DNA of 64,000 nt. Source: Lentzea sp. NBRC 105346. Its GTDB lineage: Bacteria; Actinomycetota; Actinomycetes; Mycobacteriales; Pseudonocardiaceae. Both the position numbers and the translations under genes were made by a program. Below are positions 42,004-52,587 of this stretch, in pieces. The notes under the pieces are model-generated. The model had not been told where the DNA came from, did no database searches, and saw only the letters and a program-made list of their open reading frames with translations. The DNA lies in assembly GCF_030269605.1 (NCBI RefSeq), contig NZ_BSTQ01000006.1, positions 297,476-361,475 on the forward strand, given 5' to 3'. The first letter of the stretch is position 1. Every line of letters starts with the position of its first letter.

Positions 42004-44436
42004 TCAGCGGCGGTGGCGTTCGGCTCGGACGAACTCGTCGTAGAGGGCGGGCGCCAGCATGTCGCCACCTTCTAGGGCCGCGTCCATGGCTCGTTCGACC
42101 GGGCCCGGATCTACGGACCTCGAATCGATGCGCCGGACCTGCTCGTGGTGCCACGCCGCCAGCGCCAGCCGGTTGGGCAGGCCGAGCTTCGCCCGGATGT
42201 TGACCACGTGCCGGTCCGCGGTGCGCGGCGAAATGAACAGCCGCTCGCCGATCTGCTTGCTGGTCAACCCGTCCGCGACCAGGCCGGCGATGGTGAACTC
42301 CTGCTTGGTCAGCCCGCCGGGCAGCACGACCTTGCCGGACGGCCGGCGTTCCGAGGCGGGCACCGCCTCCAGTGCCAGCTCGAGCACCTGGTCCGGACCC
42401 AGCCGCGCACCGGCCGCGACCGCGGTGGTGAACTCGTCGTCGCCGAGCGCCTGTTGGGTGCGCCGCTCGAGCCGGTCGTACACGCGGGCGAACGGCCGCA
42501 GCCCGTCGAACCGGATGCGGCAGGCCCGCGCCTCGGAGAGCTGACCGCCGAACAGCCGGGCCGCCCGCGCGGCGGCACCGAGCTCGGCCGCGCAGAGCGC
42601 CAGCAGCCACAGGGAGAACGCCGGGCCCCACGTGTCGCCGATGTCGTGCTGGGTCGCCAGTGCCTGCTGCGCCAGCAGATAACCCTGGTGCGCGTCGCCG
42701 TGTAGCAGCTCGAACAGGCCGCGCGTCCACAGCGCCCACGAGCCGGACCACTCGGCGTGGTGCTCCTCGACGGAGGCGAGCAGCGCGCGGGTCGCGCGGT
42801 CGGCGGTGTCGCGGTCGGCGAGGAAGCACGCGGACATGGCGTGGAACAGCTCGACCATGTGCGCGTCACCCGGCGTGTCACCGTCGGCGATGAGCTGGCG
42901 CAGGATCGCGTCGAACGTGTCGACGCACGGGCGCGCGCGAACGGGGTCGTCCGTGGCGAGGAACAGGTGCGCGGCCTCGGTGTAGAGCAGCTGCGGGTTC
43001 GCCGGGTCGAGCTTGCGCGCCTGGCGCAGGTGCGGCAGCGCGGCGTTCGCCTCGCCCTGCACCAGCGCGATCCACGCGCGGTGCGCGAGCACGGTCGCGG
43101 ACGGCCGGGCGCGGTACGCGTTCTCCAGCAGGTCCTGCGTCTGGCCGAGCATGCCGGCGAACGTGGCGAACCGCGTGCGTCCCACGTCGATCGCGAGCTG
43201 CGCGCCGTGCTCGACCTGGTCCGGCTGCGACAGATAGAACGCGATCGCGACCCGGATGTTCGGCCACTCCTCGCGGATCGTGCCCATCCACCGCACCTCG
43301 TGCGGCGAGAACCAGTCGTGCGCGGCCTCGTCGAGCAGCGCGCGGTAGTGGTCCGCGTGCGCCTGGCGGAACTGCTGCCGGTCGCCCGGCATGATCCGCG
43401 CGCCGAACTGCGCGACCGTCTCCAGCATCCGGTACCGCGTCCGGCGCGACACCGGGCTCGGCTCGGCGAGCAGGATCGACTTGCGGACCAGCCCGGTCAG
43501 CAGGTCGAGCATCTCCTCGCGGTCGATGCCGTCACCCGCGCACACCGCCTCGGCGGCGGCCCGGCTGAAGTTCGCCGGGAAGACGGAAAGCCTGGCCCAC
43601 AACAGCTTCTCGCCCGGACTGCAGTGCGCCACCGACCACTCGAACGCCCGCTGCAACGTCTGGTGGTGCGGCAACCCCGTGTCGTCCCCGCCGACCAGCA
43701 GCGCGAACCGCCGGTCGACCAGCTGGTCGAGGATGTCGGTCAGCGACAGCTCACCCAGCCGCGCGGCGGCGAGCTCGATCGCCAGCGGCAACCCGTCCAG
43801 CAGGTGGCACAGCTCGGTGACCTCGTTGAGCTGGCGCTGCTCGATGTGAGAACCGGCGGCGGTCGCGCGGTCCAGGAACAGCTGGACCGCCTCGCCCTCG
43901 GTGACCCCGAGCGGCGGCACGCGGACGATGTGCTCGCCGTAGGTGCCGACGCGCTCCCGGCTGGTCGTCAGGACGGTCAGCCCGTCGCATGCCTTCAGCA
44001 GGTCGTGCACCAGGTGCTGCACGGCGGCCAGCAGGTGTTCGCAGTTGTCCAGGATCAGCAGCAGATGCTTGTCCCGCAACGAGTCGATCAGGTGCGCGAC
44101 GCCGGCCTCGCGCGTGTTGTCGACGATGCCGAGCGACTCGGCGACCGTGCGCGCCAGCAGCCCGGGATCCTTGAGCCCGGCGAGCTGCACGATCCACACG
44201 CCGTGCCGGTACGTGTTGTTGTCGCGGGCCTGCCGTCCCAGCTGGACCGCCGCGCGCGTCTTACCGACGCCGCCGGTGCCGGTCAACGTCACCAGGCGCG
44301 CCTGCCGGAGCCGTGCCCCGGTCTCGGCCAGCAGTGTTTCCCGGCCGACGAATGTCGTCGTTTCGGCCGGTAGGTTGCCACGGCCGTTCATGACCGGCGC
44401 ATGATGTGACTGTCCGTCACCTTGGTGCGCAGTCAT
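42004..44436 (-). CDS. Large NB-ARC/LuxR-family transcriptional regulator
   Basis: An 810-aa regulator. The NTPase has Walker A GTGGVGKT at residues 53-60, HLLLILDNCEHLLAAV as Walker B, and LLDGLPLAIELAAARLGELS. A helical-repeat middle follows. A C-terminal LuxR HTH lies near residues 715-775 (LTKQEFTIAGLVADGLTSKQ, then FISPRTADRHVVNIRAKLGL). It is of the type often linked to secondary-metabolite or stress genes. ATG 44436 has no good ribosome-binding site. No obvious target operon is divergent from it. Confidence 0.9.
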   Translation of the reverse strand: MTAHQGDGQSHHAPVMNGRGNLPAETTTFVGRETLLAETGARLRQARLVTLTGTGGVGKTRAAVQLGRQARDNNTYRHGVWIVQLAGLKDPGLLARTVAESLGIVDNTREAGVAHLIDSLRDKHLLLILDNCEHLLAAVQHLVHDLLKACDGLTVLTTSRERVGTYGEHIVRVPPLGVTEGEAVQLFLDRATAAGSHIEQRQLNEVTELCHLLDGLPLAIELAAARLGELSLTDILDQLVDRRFALLVGGDDTGLPHHQTLQRAFEWSVAHCSPGEKLLWARLSVFPANFSRAAAEAVCAGDGIDREEMLDLLTGLVRKSILLAEPSPVSRRTRYRMLETVAQFGARIMPGDRQQFRQAHADHYRALLDEAAHDWFSPHEVRWMGTIREEWPNIRVAIAFYLSQPDQVEHGAQLAIDVGRTRFATFAGMLGQTQDLLENAYRARPSATVLAHRAWIALVQGEANAALPHLRQARKLDPANPQLLYTEAAHLFLATDDPVRARPCVDTFDAILRQLIADGDTPGDAHMVELFHAMSACFLADRDTADRATRALLASVEEHHAEWSGSWALWTRGLFELLHGDAHQGYLLAQQALATQHDIGDTWGPAFSLWLLALCAAELGAAARAARLFGGQLSEARACRIRFDGLRPFARVYDRLERRTQQALGDDEFTTAVAAGARLGPDQVLELALEAVPASERRPSGKVVLPGGLTKQEFTIAGLVADGLTSKQIGERLFISPRTADRHVVNIRAKLGLPNRLALAAWHHEQVRRIDSRSVDPGPVERAMDAALEGGDMLAPALYDEFVRAERHRR

Positions 44437-44993
44437 GGGCGAATCATGACTCAGCGAAGGGGGCCGGTGCCAAGTCCCACGCTAGGCGTCATCCTTTCGG
44501 GCTAGGGGGTGGGCTTGTCGGTGTAACGGTCAGTCGTGTATCAGGTTCGGAGGGTGATCGGGCCCGGCCAAAAGCCATCGCACGGGCGAGGTGAGCATCT
44601 CTCATAAGAGGCCGATGTCAGTGGTCCTCCACGCTGGGTAGTGCCCTGGTCGGCGAGCGGCGGGCCCGAAACACTCCATGGGATTAGCGGCACGAACGGC
44701 CAACTCGGCGGGGCCGAGTGGGCAACACGCGGGGCTGGATGGCAACACGCGCGTGTCGCCCACCCAACCCCCGCGTGTTGCCCCTTCAGGTCTGCTGGCG
44801 CTGGTGCGCCGTCCCTGGCCGGGACGAAAATGGCCGCACGTCACTCGCCCCTGGGGCCATGTTGATGAACAGCGGGCGGAGGCTTCGACTGCGGACCTGT
44901 TCAGTGACCAGGGATTTCATTCCGCGGAGGCCGGGGTCGAGTTCTTATTTTCGAGCCAGCCAGCCCCCGCGAGTTCGCCGTCCGTGCCCCGCG
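44437..44993. other. 557-bp intergenic region with palindromic repeats, no gene seen
   Basis: All frames here have composition unlike proteins, and none starts with a ribosome-binding site. The stretch holds the repeat cluster at 44720-44783. The remainder is the upstream region of the LuxR gene and the downstream region of the FAD monooxygenase gene. No tRNA or small-RNA structure was recognised. Confidence 0.5.
44720..44783. repeat. Nested GGCAACACGCG palindrome
   Basis: The arms GGGCAACACGCGGGG (44720-44734) and CCCCGCGTGTTGCCC (44769-44783) are perfectly complementary. They enclose a second copy, GGCAACACGCG, whose inner part ACACGCGCGTGT is itself palindromic. It is similar in design to the 41867-41980 element. 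Confidence 0.7.
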
Positions 44994-46133
44994 TCAGCGG
45001 ACCTTCGCGTCCCAGTCGATGCGGTAGTTCTGGTCCCGCGCGAACGCCCGCCGCCCGACCGTCTTCATCACCAGCGGCATGAGCAGCCGCGTGACCGGTC
45101 CCAGCGAGCGCTTGTTGCTGTTCGTGCGTGCCGCCCGCGCCGCGATCTTCTCCACGCGCGGCCGCCGCAGTCGTTCATACGTAACGAAAGCCGTTGGGAT
45201 GTCCGGAATGTCGCGCAGGCACCGAGCCAGCTGCACGGCCGACTCGGCGGCCAGCGAGGCGCCCTGACCCGAGCTCGCGCTGGGGGCGTGCGCCGAGTCG
45301 CCGACCAGGACCATGCGGTCGCGGTGCCAGTGCGGCACGCTCGGCATGATCTCCAGCGGGCCGGCGACGAACAGGTCGTCGCTGTGCGCCAGCAGCTGCT
45401 TGGCCGGCACGTCGTCGCCGTACGCGTCCCGCAGGCGCGCGAGCCACTCGCTGGTCGGGATGGCCTGCGCCTCGGCGACGGTCATCGGCTCCTCGACCGC
45501 GAGGTTGTTGAACCAGGCGACGTTGTCGTCGTCCATCGGCCAGTAGCCGAGGAACGAGTTGCCGAACACGAAGTACATCGTCTCCGGAGCCCCGGTCACG
45601 CCGCTGCCCGTGGCGTACGAGCCGAAACCCTGCAGTCCGACGTACGACGGGCCGGGCGCGGCCGGATCGATGATCGTGCGGACCGTCGAGCGGATGCCGT
45701 CCGCGCCGACCAGGATGTCGCCCGTCTCGGTGCTGCCGTCCGCGAACGTCGCGGTGACGCCGTCCGCCGAGGACGTCGCGGCCACGAGGCGCTTGCCGTG
45801 GGAGACCTTGATCTGCTGTGACACCGCCAGGTCCTGCAACCGGCGGTAGAGCTCGGACCGCCACACCACGCGGCTCGGCTCGCCCTCGGCGCTGCCCAGG
45901 ACGCGGCCCTTGCTGTCGGCCATCACCATGCGCCGGATGGGCTCGCCGAAGTCCCCGGACAGTCCGACGATCCGCAGCGCGGCCAGGCCGTTGGGCGCCA
46001 GGTTGAGCACGCCGCCCACCCCGTCGGCGGTCCCGTCGTAGGCCTCGAAGATGACGGAGTCGATGCCGGCCTTTCGTAACGCGAGTGCGGTGACCGGTCC
46101 TGCGATCCCGCCCCCGATGATCAACGCCTTCAT
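44994..46133 (-). CDS. FAD-dependent monooxygenase (PHBH-like)
   Basis: A 379-aa flavoprotein with the dinucleotide-binding IIGGGIAGPVTALALRKAGI at the N-terminus, the DG motif VGADGIRSTVRTIID and the FAD-ribityl motif MVLVGDSAHAPSASSGQGAS. It is a soluble single-component aromatic-type hydroxylase with an unknown substrate. Its ATG overlaps the PadR stop (ATGA), so regulator and enzyme are made together. This suggests that PadR responds to a toxic aromatic compound the enzyme oxidises, as an inference. Confidence 0.88.
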   Translation of the reverse strand: MKALIIGGGIAGPVTALALRKAGIDSVIFEAYDGTADGVGGVLNLAPNGLAALRIVGLSGDFGEPIRRMVMADSKGRVLGSAEGEPSRVVWRSELYRRLQDLAVSQQIKVSHGKRLVAATSSADGVTATFADGSTETGDILVGADGIRSTVRTIIDPAAPGPSYVGLQGFGSYATGSGVTGAPETMYFVFGNSFLGYWPMDDDNVAWFNNLAVEEPMTVAEAQAIPTSEWLARLRDAYGDDVPAKQLLAHSDDLFVAGPLEIMPSVPHWHRDRMVLVGDSAHAPSASSGQGASLAAESAVQLARCLRDIPDIPTAFVTYERLRRPRVEKIAARAARTNSNKRSLGPVTRLLMPLVMKTVGRRAFARDQNYRIDWDAKVR

Positions 46134-46726
46134 GGGTTCCCTCCCGAAACCGAACCGAAGTGCTGATGCCACAACCGTTGGTATTCGTTCTGTTCCATCG
46201 ACTCGATGAGCTTGGTGACGAACCGCGACTCCGCCTCCAGCAACGAGATCCGGTACTCCTCCTCGACGAGGAAGATCCACTCCACGTCGCCTGCCTGCTC
46301 GATGATCGACCGGGTCGAGGCGATCTCCGCGGCGAGCGCGGCCGAACGCGTGCGCAGCAGCTCGATCGCCTCGGTCGGTTCCAGCACCGAGATCAGCGAC
46401 AGCGCCACGCCGAACTGCGGGTACTCGTGCACGGGATCGCTGACCAGCTCGCGCATCCAGTCGTACAGCTCGGCCCGGCCCGCGTCGGTGAGCGCGTAGA
46501 CCGTGCGCTCCGGGCGTTGCGTGTCCTTGACGGTTTCGTGCTCGGCGATGAACCCGGCTTTCCGCAGCTGCTCCACGACCATGTAGAGCGAACCGCGGTT
46601 GAACTTGATGTTGCGGTCCTTGCTGGTCTCTTTCAACTGCTTGCCCAGCTCGTACGGGTGCATCGGCCCCATCACGAGGAAGGCCAGCACGGCCAGTGCC
46701 AGCGGGTTCGACACCTTGCGACGCAT
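46130..46726 (-). CDS. PadR-family transcriptional regulator
   Basis: A 198-aa regulator with the PadR winged helix (LAVLAFLVMGPMHPYELGKQ, then NRGSLYMVVEQLRKAGFIAE) and the long C-terminal dimerisation helices of the Vir_act_alpha_C type. ATG 46726 has AAAGGAG upstream. It is the promoter-proximal gene of a two-gene operon with an FAD monooxygenase. A palindrome and a good -35/-10 pair lie in front of it, consistent with autoregulation. Confidence 0.92.
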   Translation of the reverse strand: MRRKVSNPLALAVLAFLVMGPMHPYELGKQLKETSKDRNIKFNRGSLYMVVEQLRKAGFIAEHETVKDTQRPERTVYALTDAGRAELYDWMRELVSDPVHEYPQFGVALSLISVLEPTEAIELLRTRSAALAAEIASTRSIIEQAGDVEWIFLVEEEYRISLLEAESRFVTKLIESMEQNEYQRLWHQHFGSVSGGNP

Positions 46727-46737
46727 CCAAGCTCCTT

Positions 46738-46753
46738 TAGTCAGGATTGACTA
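46738..46753. promoter_or_regulatory. PadR operator candidate
   Basis: TAGTCAGGATTGACTA is a perfect inverted repeat (6-bp arms, 4-bp centre). It overlaps the start side of the PadR promoter -10 element, 12 bp from the ATG. A second half-site set (CTGACTAGTC, 46761-46770) lies in the promoter spacer. PadR proteins bind such sites to repress themselves. Confidence 0.55.
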
Positions 46754-46778
46754 TCCAGCTCTGACTAGTCGATGTCAA
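46750..46778 (-). promoter_or_regulatory. Promoter of the PadR/FAD-monooxygenase operon
   Basis: On the minus strand, TTGACA (46778-46773) and GATAGT (46755-46750) are separated by exactly 17 nt. Transcription would start near 46743, giving a leader just long enough for the AAAGGAG ribosome-binding site. The TAGTCA palindrome covers the -10 and start site. Confidence 0.65.
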
Positions 46779-46876
46779 CCATCACACAGCGTCGTACTGA
46801 TACGGGCGGTTCGTCTGGTCGAGTGGAATAGCTGGTGCGGACGGGCGCCTACCTGATCGCATGCGCTCAGTCGTGA

Positions 46877-49072
<2,196 letters not shown>

Positions 49073-49091
49073 GCCCCGGATGAGGCACACT

Positions 49092-49123
49092 CCCCAAAGC
49101 CGCTGCTCGACGCGGCTTTGGGG
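49092..49123 (+). terminator. Terminator of geosmin synthase
   Basis: A perfect 12-bp stem (CCCCAAAGCCGC, 49092-49103, with 49112-49123) and an 8-nt loop, 19 bp after the geoA stop. The right arm runs into the GGGGAAGG ribosome-binding site of the M48 gene, so the hairpin may also affect translation of that gene. Confidence 0.75.
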
Positions 49124-49138
49124 GAAGGTCGCACGTCC

Positions 49139-50605
49139 ATGCTCGTATCGCTGCGCGCTGCCGTGGCAGTCGCGATGCTCGCCGGGTTCTACGTCCTGGC
49201 GCTCGGCCTTGTCGGGGGACTGGTCGCGCTCGAGGTGTACGCGTTCAACCACTCGGTCGCCCTCGGCGCGAAGCTCGCGTTCCTGATCGTTGCCCTCGGG
49301 TACGCCCTGGTCCGGGCGCTCATCACGGTGGAGAAACTGCAGGAGGAAGAGGACGTCTCGGGCGTCCGCGTGACGGTTTCGGACCAGCCCGAACTGTGGG
49401 GCCTGGTCCGAATGCTCGCCGACAAGACCGGCACGCGGGCGCCGGACTCGCTCACCATCGTCGCGGACGTCAACGCGGGCGTGAGTGAACGGACGCGCCT
49501 GCTCGGTCTCAGGGTCGTGCGGCGGGAGATGTTCATCGGCGCCCCGCTGCTGGCGTGCCTGACCGAGGCACAGCTGACCGCCGTGCTCGCGCACGAGCTG
49601 GGCCACTACGGCCGACCGTCCGGCGTGGTCATGACGGGCCGCAACGCGTTGCTGCGCGTGGTGTCCGGATTCCGCGCCGACGACTGGTTCCAGAAGCTCC
49701 TCGCCCGGCTGTTCAAGCTCTACGCGAAGCTCTACTTCCGGGTCTCCGGCGCGATCTGCCGCCGCCAGGAGTTCGCCGCGGACGTCACGTCGGCGCGCAT
49801 CGCCGGTTCCGACGCGGCCGCCTCGGCGCTGCGTGAGGTCCCGGTGATCGGCGCCGCCTGGACGCTGTTCGTCGAGCGGCACCTCACCGCGGCGTGGGCC
49901 GCCGGGTACCTGCCGGACACGTTCTTCGACGGGTTCGCTTCGTTGCTGGCGGCCCCCGAACTGCGGGTCGAGCTGGACGAGATCCGGCGCAACCCGGTCC
50001 AGACCGGACGGATGCCGTACGACTCGCATCCGCCGCTGCCCGACCGGATCGAGGCGATCCACGCTTTGGCGAGCCCCGGCAAGCCCGGCGGTGACCGGCC
50101 CGCGACGGCGTTGCTGCACGGCGACGTGCTGGACCAGTCGCTGCTCGACAGCATGGTCGCCGAGGCGGGCCAGAAGACGCGCGTCGACTGGGTGACGCTC
50201 GGCCACATCGGCGCGCGCGGCGCGGCGGTCCGTGAGACGGCTTCGTTGCTGCGCAAGGCGGGCGGCACGCTCGGGCACGTGCTCGACGCGCTCGACGCCG
50301 GGCGGATCGCTGAGCTCGGCCCGTCCGACGCGCGACCGGGTGCCGCCGACGCCGGGCCTCGCGCGCGGCGGGAGTTCGCGCGGCCCTACGTGTGCAACGA
50401 CGTGACGGGGCTGGTGGCGCTGGCGTTGTCGGACGCCGGGCTGGCCAGCTGGCACCTGTCGTGGACGGGCAACGCGCAGCTCGTCACGCAACTGTCCATT
50501 GAGGACGCAATCACGCTCGCTATGGACGGTGACACCGCCGAACTGCGCGCCCAGCTCGCCGCCGCGGGTGTCGGGCTGGACTACCACCCGGTTCAGGAGG
50601 GGTGA
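49139..50605 (+). CDS. M48-family metallopeptidase, membrane-anchored
   Basis: A 488-aa protein. Two N-terminal membrane helices (residues ~5-30 and ~40-60) precede an M48 peptidase domain with the zinc motif H152-E-L-G-H156 and a third ligand likely in RRQEFAADVTSAR. The C-terminal ~150 residues are an additional helical region ending RAQLAAAGVGLDYHPVQEG. HtpX/Ste24-type enzymes degrade damaged membrane proteins. ATG 49139 has GGGGAAGG upstream. It heads an operon with a small protein that repeats its tail and a TPR protein. Confidence 0.85.
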   Translation: MLVSLRAAVAVAMLAGFYVLALGLVGGLVALEVYAFNHSVALGAKLAFLIVALGYALVRALITVEKLQEEEDVSGVRVTVSDQPELWGLVRMLADKTGTRAPDSLTIVADVNAGVSERTRLLGLRVVRREMFIGAPLLACLTEAQLTAVLAHELGHYGRPSGVVMTGRNALLRVVSGFRADDWFQKLLARLFKLYAKLYFRVSGAICRRQEFAADVTSARIAGSDAAASALREVPVIGAAWTLFVERHLTAAWAAGYLPDTFFDGFASLLAAPELRVELDEIRRNPVQTGRMPYDSHPPLPDRIEAIHALASPGKPGGDRPATALLHGDVLDQSLLDSMVAEAGQKTRVDWVTLGHIGARGAAVRETASLLRKAGGTLGHVLDALDAGRIAELGPSDARPGAADAGPRARREFARPYVCNDVTGLVALALSDAGLASWHLSWTGNAQLVTQLSIEDAITLAMDGDTAELRAQLAAAGVGLDYHPVQEG

Positions 50606-50606
50606 G

Positions 50607-50831
50607 ATGGCTGGTGCCGCAACTGGTCTCGAATGTGCTGCCGGCATCGGCTTGACCGCCGCTCGGCTTGGGAAGGGCGAGCTGGCTTGCGCCGCCGCTT
50701 TTCATGAGGTCGCCGCACCCCGCGCCCAGCTCGCCGCCGCTGCAGTTCCCGAAGGCGTCACCGGTCCGGCCACCACCCTCCCCGCCCAGCTCGCCGCCGC
50801 CGGCGTCGAGCTCGACTACCACCCCGTCTAG
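50607..50831 (+). CDS. 74-aa protein that repeats the M48 peptidase C-terminal tail
   Basis: ATG 50607 follows CAGGAGGGGTGAG directly after the M48 stop. The protein is Ala-rich. It contains RAQLAAAAVPEG and ends PAQLAAAGVELDYHPV, nearly identical to the M48 C-terminus (RAQLAAAGVGLDYHPV), so the tail exists two to three times in a row. It has no signal peptide and no known family. It may be a duplication by-product, or a protein sharing a docking tail with the peptidase. The ribosome-binding site supports translation. Confidence 0.6.
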   Translation: MAGAATGLECAAGIGLTAARLGKGELACAAAFHEVAAPRAQLAAAAVPEGVTGPATTLPAQLAAAGVELDYHPV

Positions 50832-50839
50832 GAAATCCC

Positions 50840-51892
50840 ATGGTCCTGTCGCTGCTGTTCCAACCCAAGAAACTCATCCAGGTCGCCAGGCTGATGCGCG
50901 AGGCGAACCGGCGGGGCGTCGAGATCGACCAGCTGCCGGACTACGTCGCGGCCTCCCTGATGCGCCCGAAGAAGGCCGACCCGGCGCGGCACGGGCTCGT
51001 GCCCGACGTGGAGGTCTCCACAAGCCCGCCCCGCGACGACCGCGAGCTGCGTGCCGCCGAGGCCGCGGCCCGCGCGGGCGACTGGGAGCAGGCCGCCGCG
51101 CTCGTGGCGGGCACCTGGCTGGACTGGGACCGCCGGGCCGTCGTCGTGCACGCCCTCGCGGGCATCGCGGCACACGACGACACGTGGCTGGAGAAGTGGC
51201 GCGCGGCCCGTCCGGACGACCGCGACCTCGCCGTCGTGCACGCCGACGCGCTCGTGCAGCTGGCCTGGCTGGTGCGCGGGTCGGCCCGCGCGTCGCGGAC
51301 CACGGCCGAGCAGTTCGACGGGTTTCACCGGGTGCTGGTGCAGGCCGAAGAGGCGGCCCGGCACGCGACCCGCGTGCTGCCGGACGACCCGACGCCGTGG
51401 GGCACACTGCTCACGCTCGCGCGCGGCCTGTCATACGACCACGACGCGTTCGAGCGGCTGTGGGACGAGCTGGTCAAGCGCGACCCGCACCACCGGGCCG
51501 GGCACGAGCAGGCGCTGCAGTACTGGTGCGGCAAGTGGAGCGGCTCGCACGAGTTGATGATCGACTTCGCAACCCGCGCCGCTGCCAAGTCGCCGACGTT
51601 GGCCGGGCTGCCGTTGCGGGCGGCGTTCGAGCTGGAGCTGGACGACGCCGCCGACTGGAAGTCCGTCCGGCCCGCGATCGACGTGCTGTTGACGCTCGAC
51701 GAGATGTCAGCCGCCGACCGCGGGTGGCTGGCGCTCGCGCTCGTCCGCACCAAGCGGTACGCCGAGGCGGTGGAGCAGTTCCGGGCGCTGGGGACGAACG
51801 CGAGCGGGATGCCGTGGAGGTACTACGGCGACGCCGCGAAGCTGTTCTTCACCGAGGTGCGCGCGGAGGCATGCCAGAAGGCAAAGCCCTAG
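50840..51892 (+). CDS. TPR-type hypothetical protein
   Basis: A 350-aa, mostly helical protein with repeated TPR-like hairpins (AEAAARAGDWEQAAALVAGT, then DEMSAADRGWLALALVRTKR). A conserved-looking central stretch PTPWGTLLTLARGLSYDHDA is followed by YWCGKWSGSHELM, which resembles the DUF4034-like group found in actinomycetes. It has no signal or membrane helix. It is the third gene behind the M48 peptidase, 8 bp after the small tail protein. Its stop overlaps the convergent CopC-like gene by 4 bp. Confidence 0.65.
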   Translation: MVLSLLFQPKKLIQVARLMREANRRGVEIDQLPDYVAASLMRPKKADPARHGLVPDVEVSTSPPRDDRELRAAEAAARAGDWEQAAALVAGTWLDWDRRAVVVHALAGIAAHDDTWLEKWRAARPDDRDLAVVHADALVQLAWLVRGSARASRTTAEQFDGFHRVLVQAEEAARHATRVLPDDPTPWGTLLTLARGLSYDHDAFERLWDELVKRDPHHRAGHEQALQYWCGKWSGSHELMIDFATRAAAKSPTLAGLPLRAAFELELDDAADWKSVRPAIDVLLTLDEMSAADRGWLALALVRTKRYAEAVEQFRALGTNASGMPWRYYGDAAKLFFTEVRAEACQKAKP

Positions 51893-52419
51893 GCCCGCCC
51901 ACGACGGGACACCACGAAGCCCGCGACGGCGACGGCCACGAGCCCACCGAGCGCGATCCACACCCAGCCCGGGATGCCGCCGGAGGGCGCGGGTGCGGGC
52001 ACCGACACGTTGCCCGACGCGGACGTGGCAGGCGGCTCCGAAGTAGTCGAGGCAACGGGAGCGACGAAGGTGAACGGGATGGTGCCCTTCACCGGGTCAC
52101 CGTCGGCCGAGGTGACCTTCCACGTGACCGTGTAGGCGCCGGTCGGGCCGGACGTCGTCACCGGGATGGTCACGACCGCGCCCGCGATGGACGGCGTGCC
52201 CAGCGTCCAGACGCCGTCCTGGCCGGCCACCATCACCTCGGGCTGGGTGACCGGCTCGCTGAACGTGAGCGTGATCGCCTGGAACGTCTCGGCCGACACC
52301 GAGGTGTTCGGGGCCGGATCACTGCTCTTCAGCTCGGTGTGGGCCGACGCGGGCGCGACGGCCACCGCCAGCGCGCCCAGGGCCAGGACCAGTGCGGCGA
52401 TGGTGCGCTGGAAGATCAT
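51889..52419 (-). CDS. CopC-like secreted, membrane-anchored protein
   Basis: A 176-aa protein with a signal peptide (LVLALGALAVAVAPASA) and mature N-terminus HTELKSSDPAPNTS. This is the CopC/YobA start, in which His1 is a copper ligand. The beta-sandwich (LTFSEPVTQPEVMVAG, VTWKVTSADGDPVKGTIPF) follows, then a Ser/Pro/Ala linker and a C-terminal membrane helix with a basic tail. Such proteins bind copper at the cell surface. No CopD domain or YcnI gene is adjacent. ATG 52419 starts 11 bp after the small ORF upstream. Confidence 0.88.
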   Translation of the reverse strand: MIFQRTIAALVLALGALAVAVAPASAHTELKSSDPAPNTSVSAETFQAITLTFSEPVTQPEVMVAGQDGVWTLGTPSIAGAVVTIPVTTSGPTGAYTVTWKVTSADGDPVKGTIPFTFVAPVASTTSEPPATSASGNVSVPAPAPSGGIPGWVWIALGGLVAVAVAGFVVSRRGRA

Positions 52420-52430
52420 GCCCCCGGACT

Positions 52431-52526
52431 CTAGTCGGATTCCGGGTCGTCCGTCGTCCCGATGGCGTCGTCGACGCTGATCTCCCCGTCGGTGCGGACG
52501 TGCTCGTCGCCGTGCGGTGTGCTCAT
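52431..52526 (-). CDS. 31-aa acidic small ORF upstream of the CopC-like gene
   Basis: ATG 52526 is preceded by a GGAGG ribosome-binding site with ideal spacing (7 nt). The 31-aa product is strongly acidic, with two His near the start (STPHGDEHVRTDGE, then SVDDAIGTTDDPESD). It ends 11 bp before the copC-like ATG. It could be a leader peptide controlling the copper gene or a small metal-binding protein. The ribosome-binding site and gene order support translation. There is no homology evidence. Confidence 0.5.
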   Translation of the reverse strand: MSTPHGDEHVRTDGEISVDDAIGTTDDPESD

Positions 52527-52587
52527 CGGCTGCCTCCGTGGCATCGTTGCGCATCTCGCAGTGTGCTCCACCTACCGGGGGACCGCC

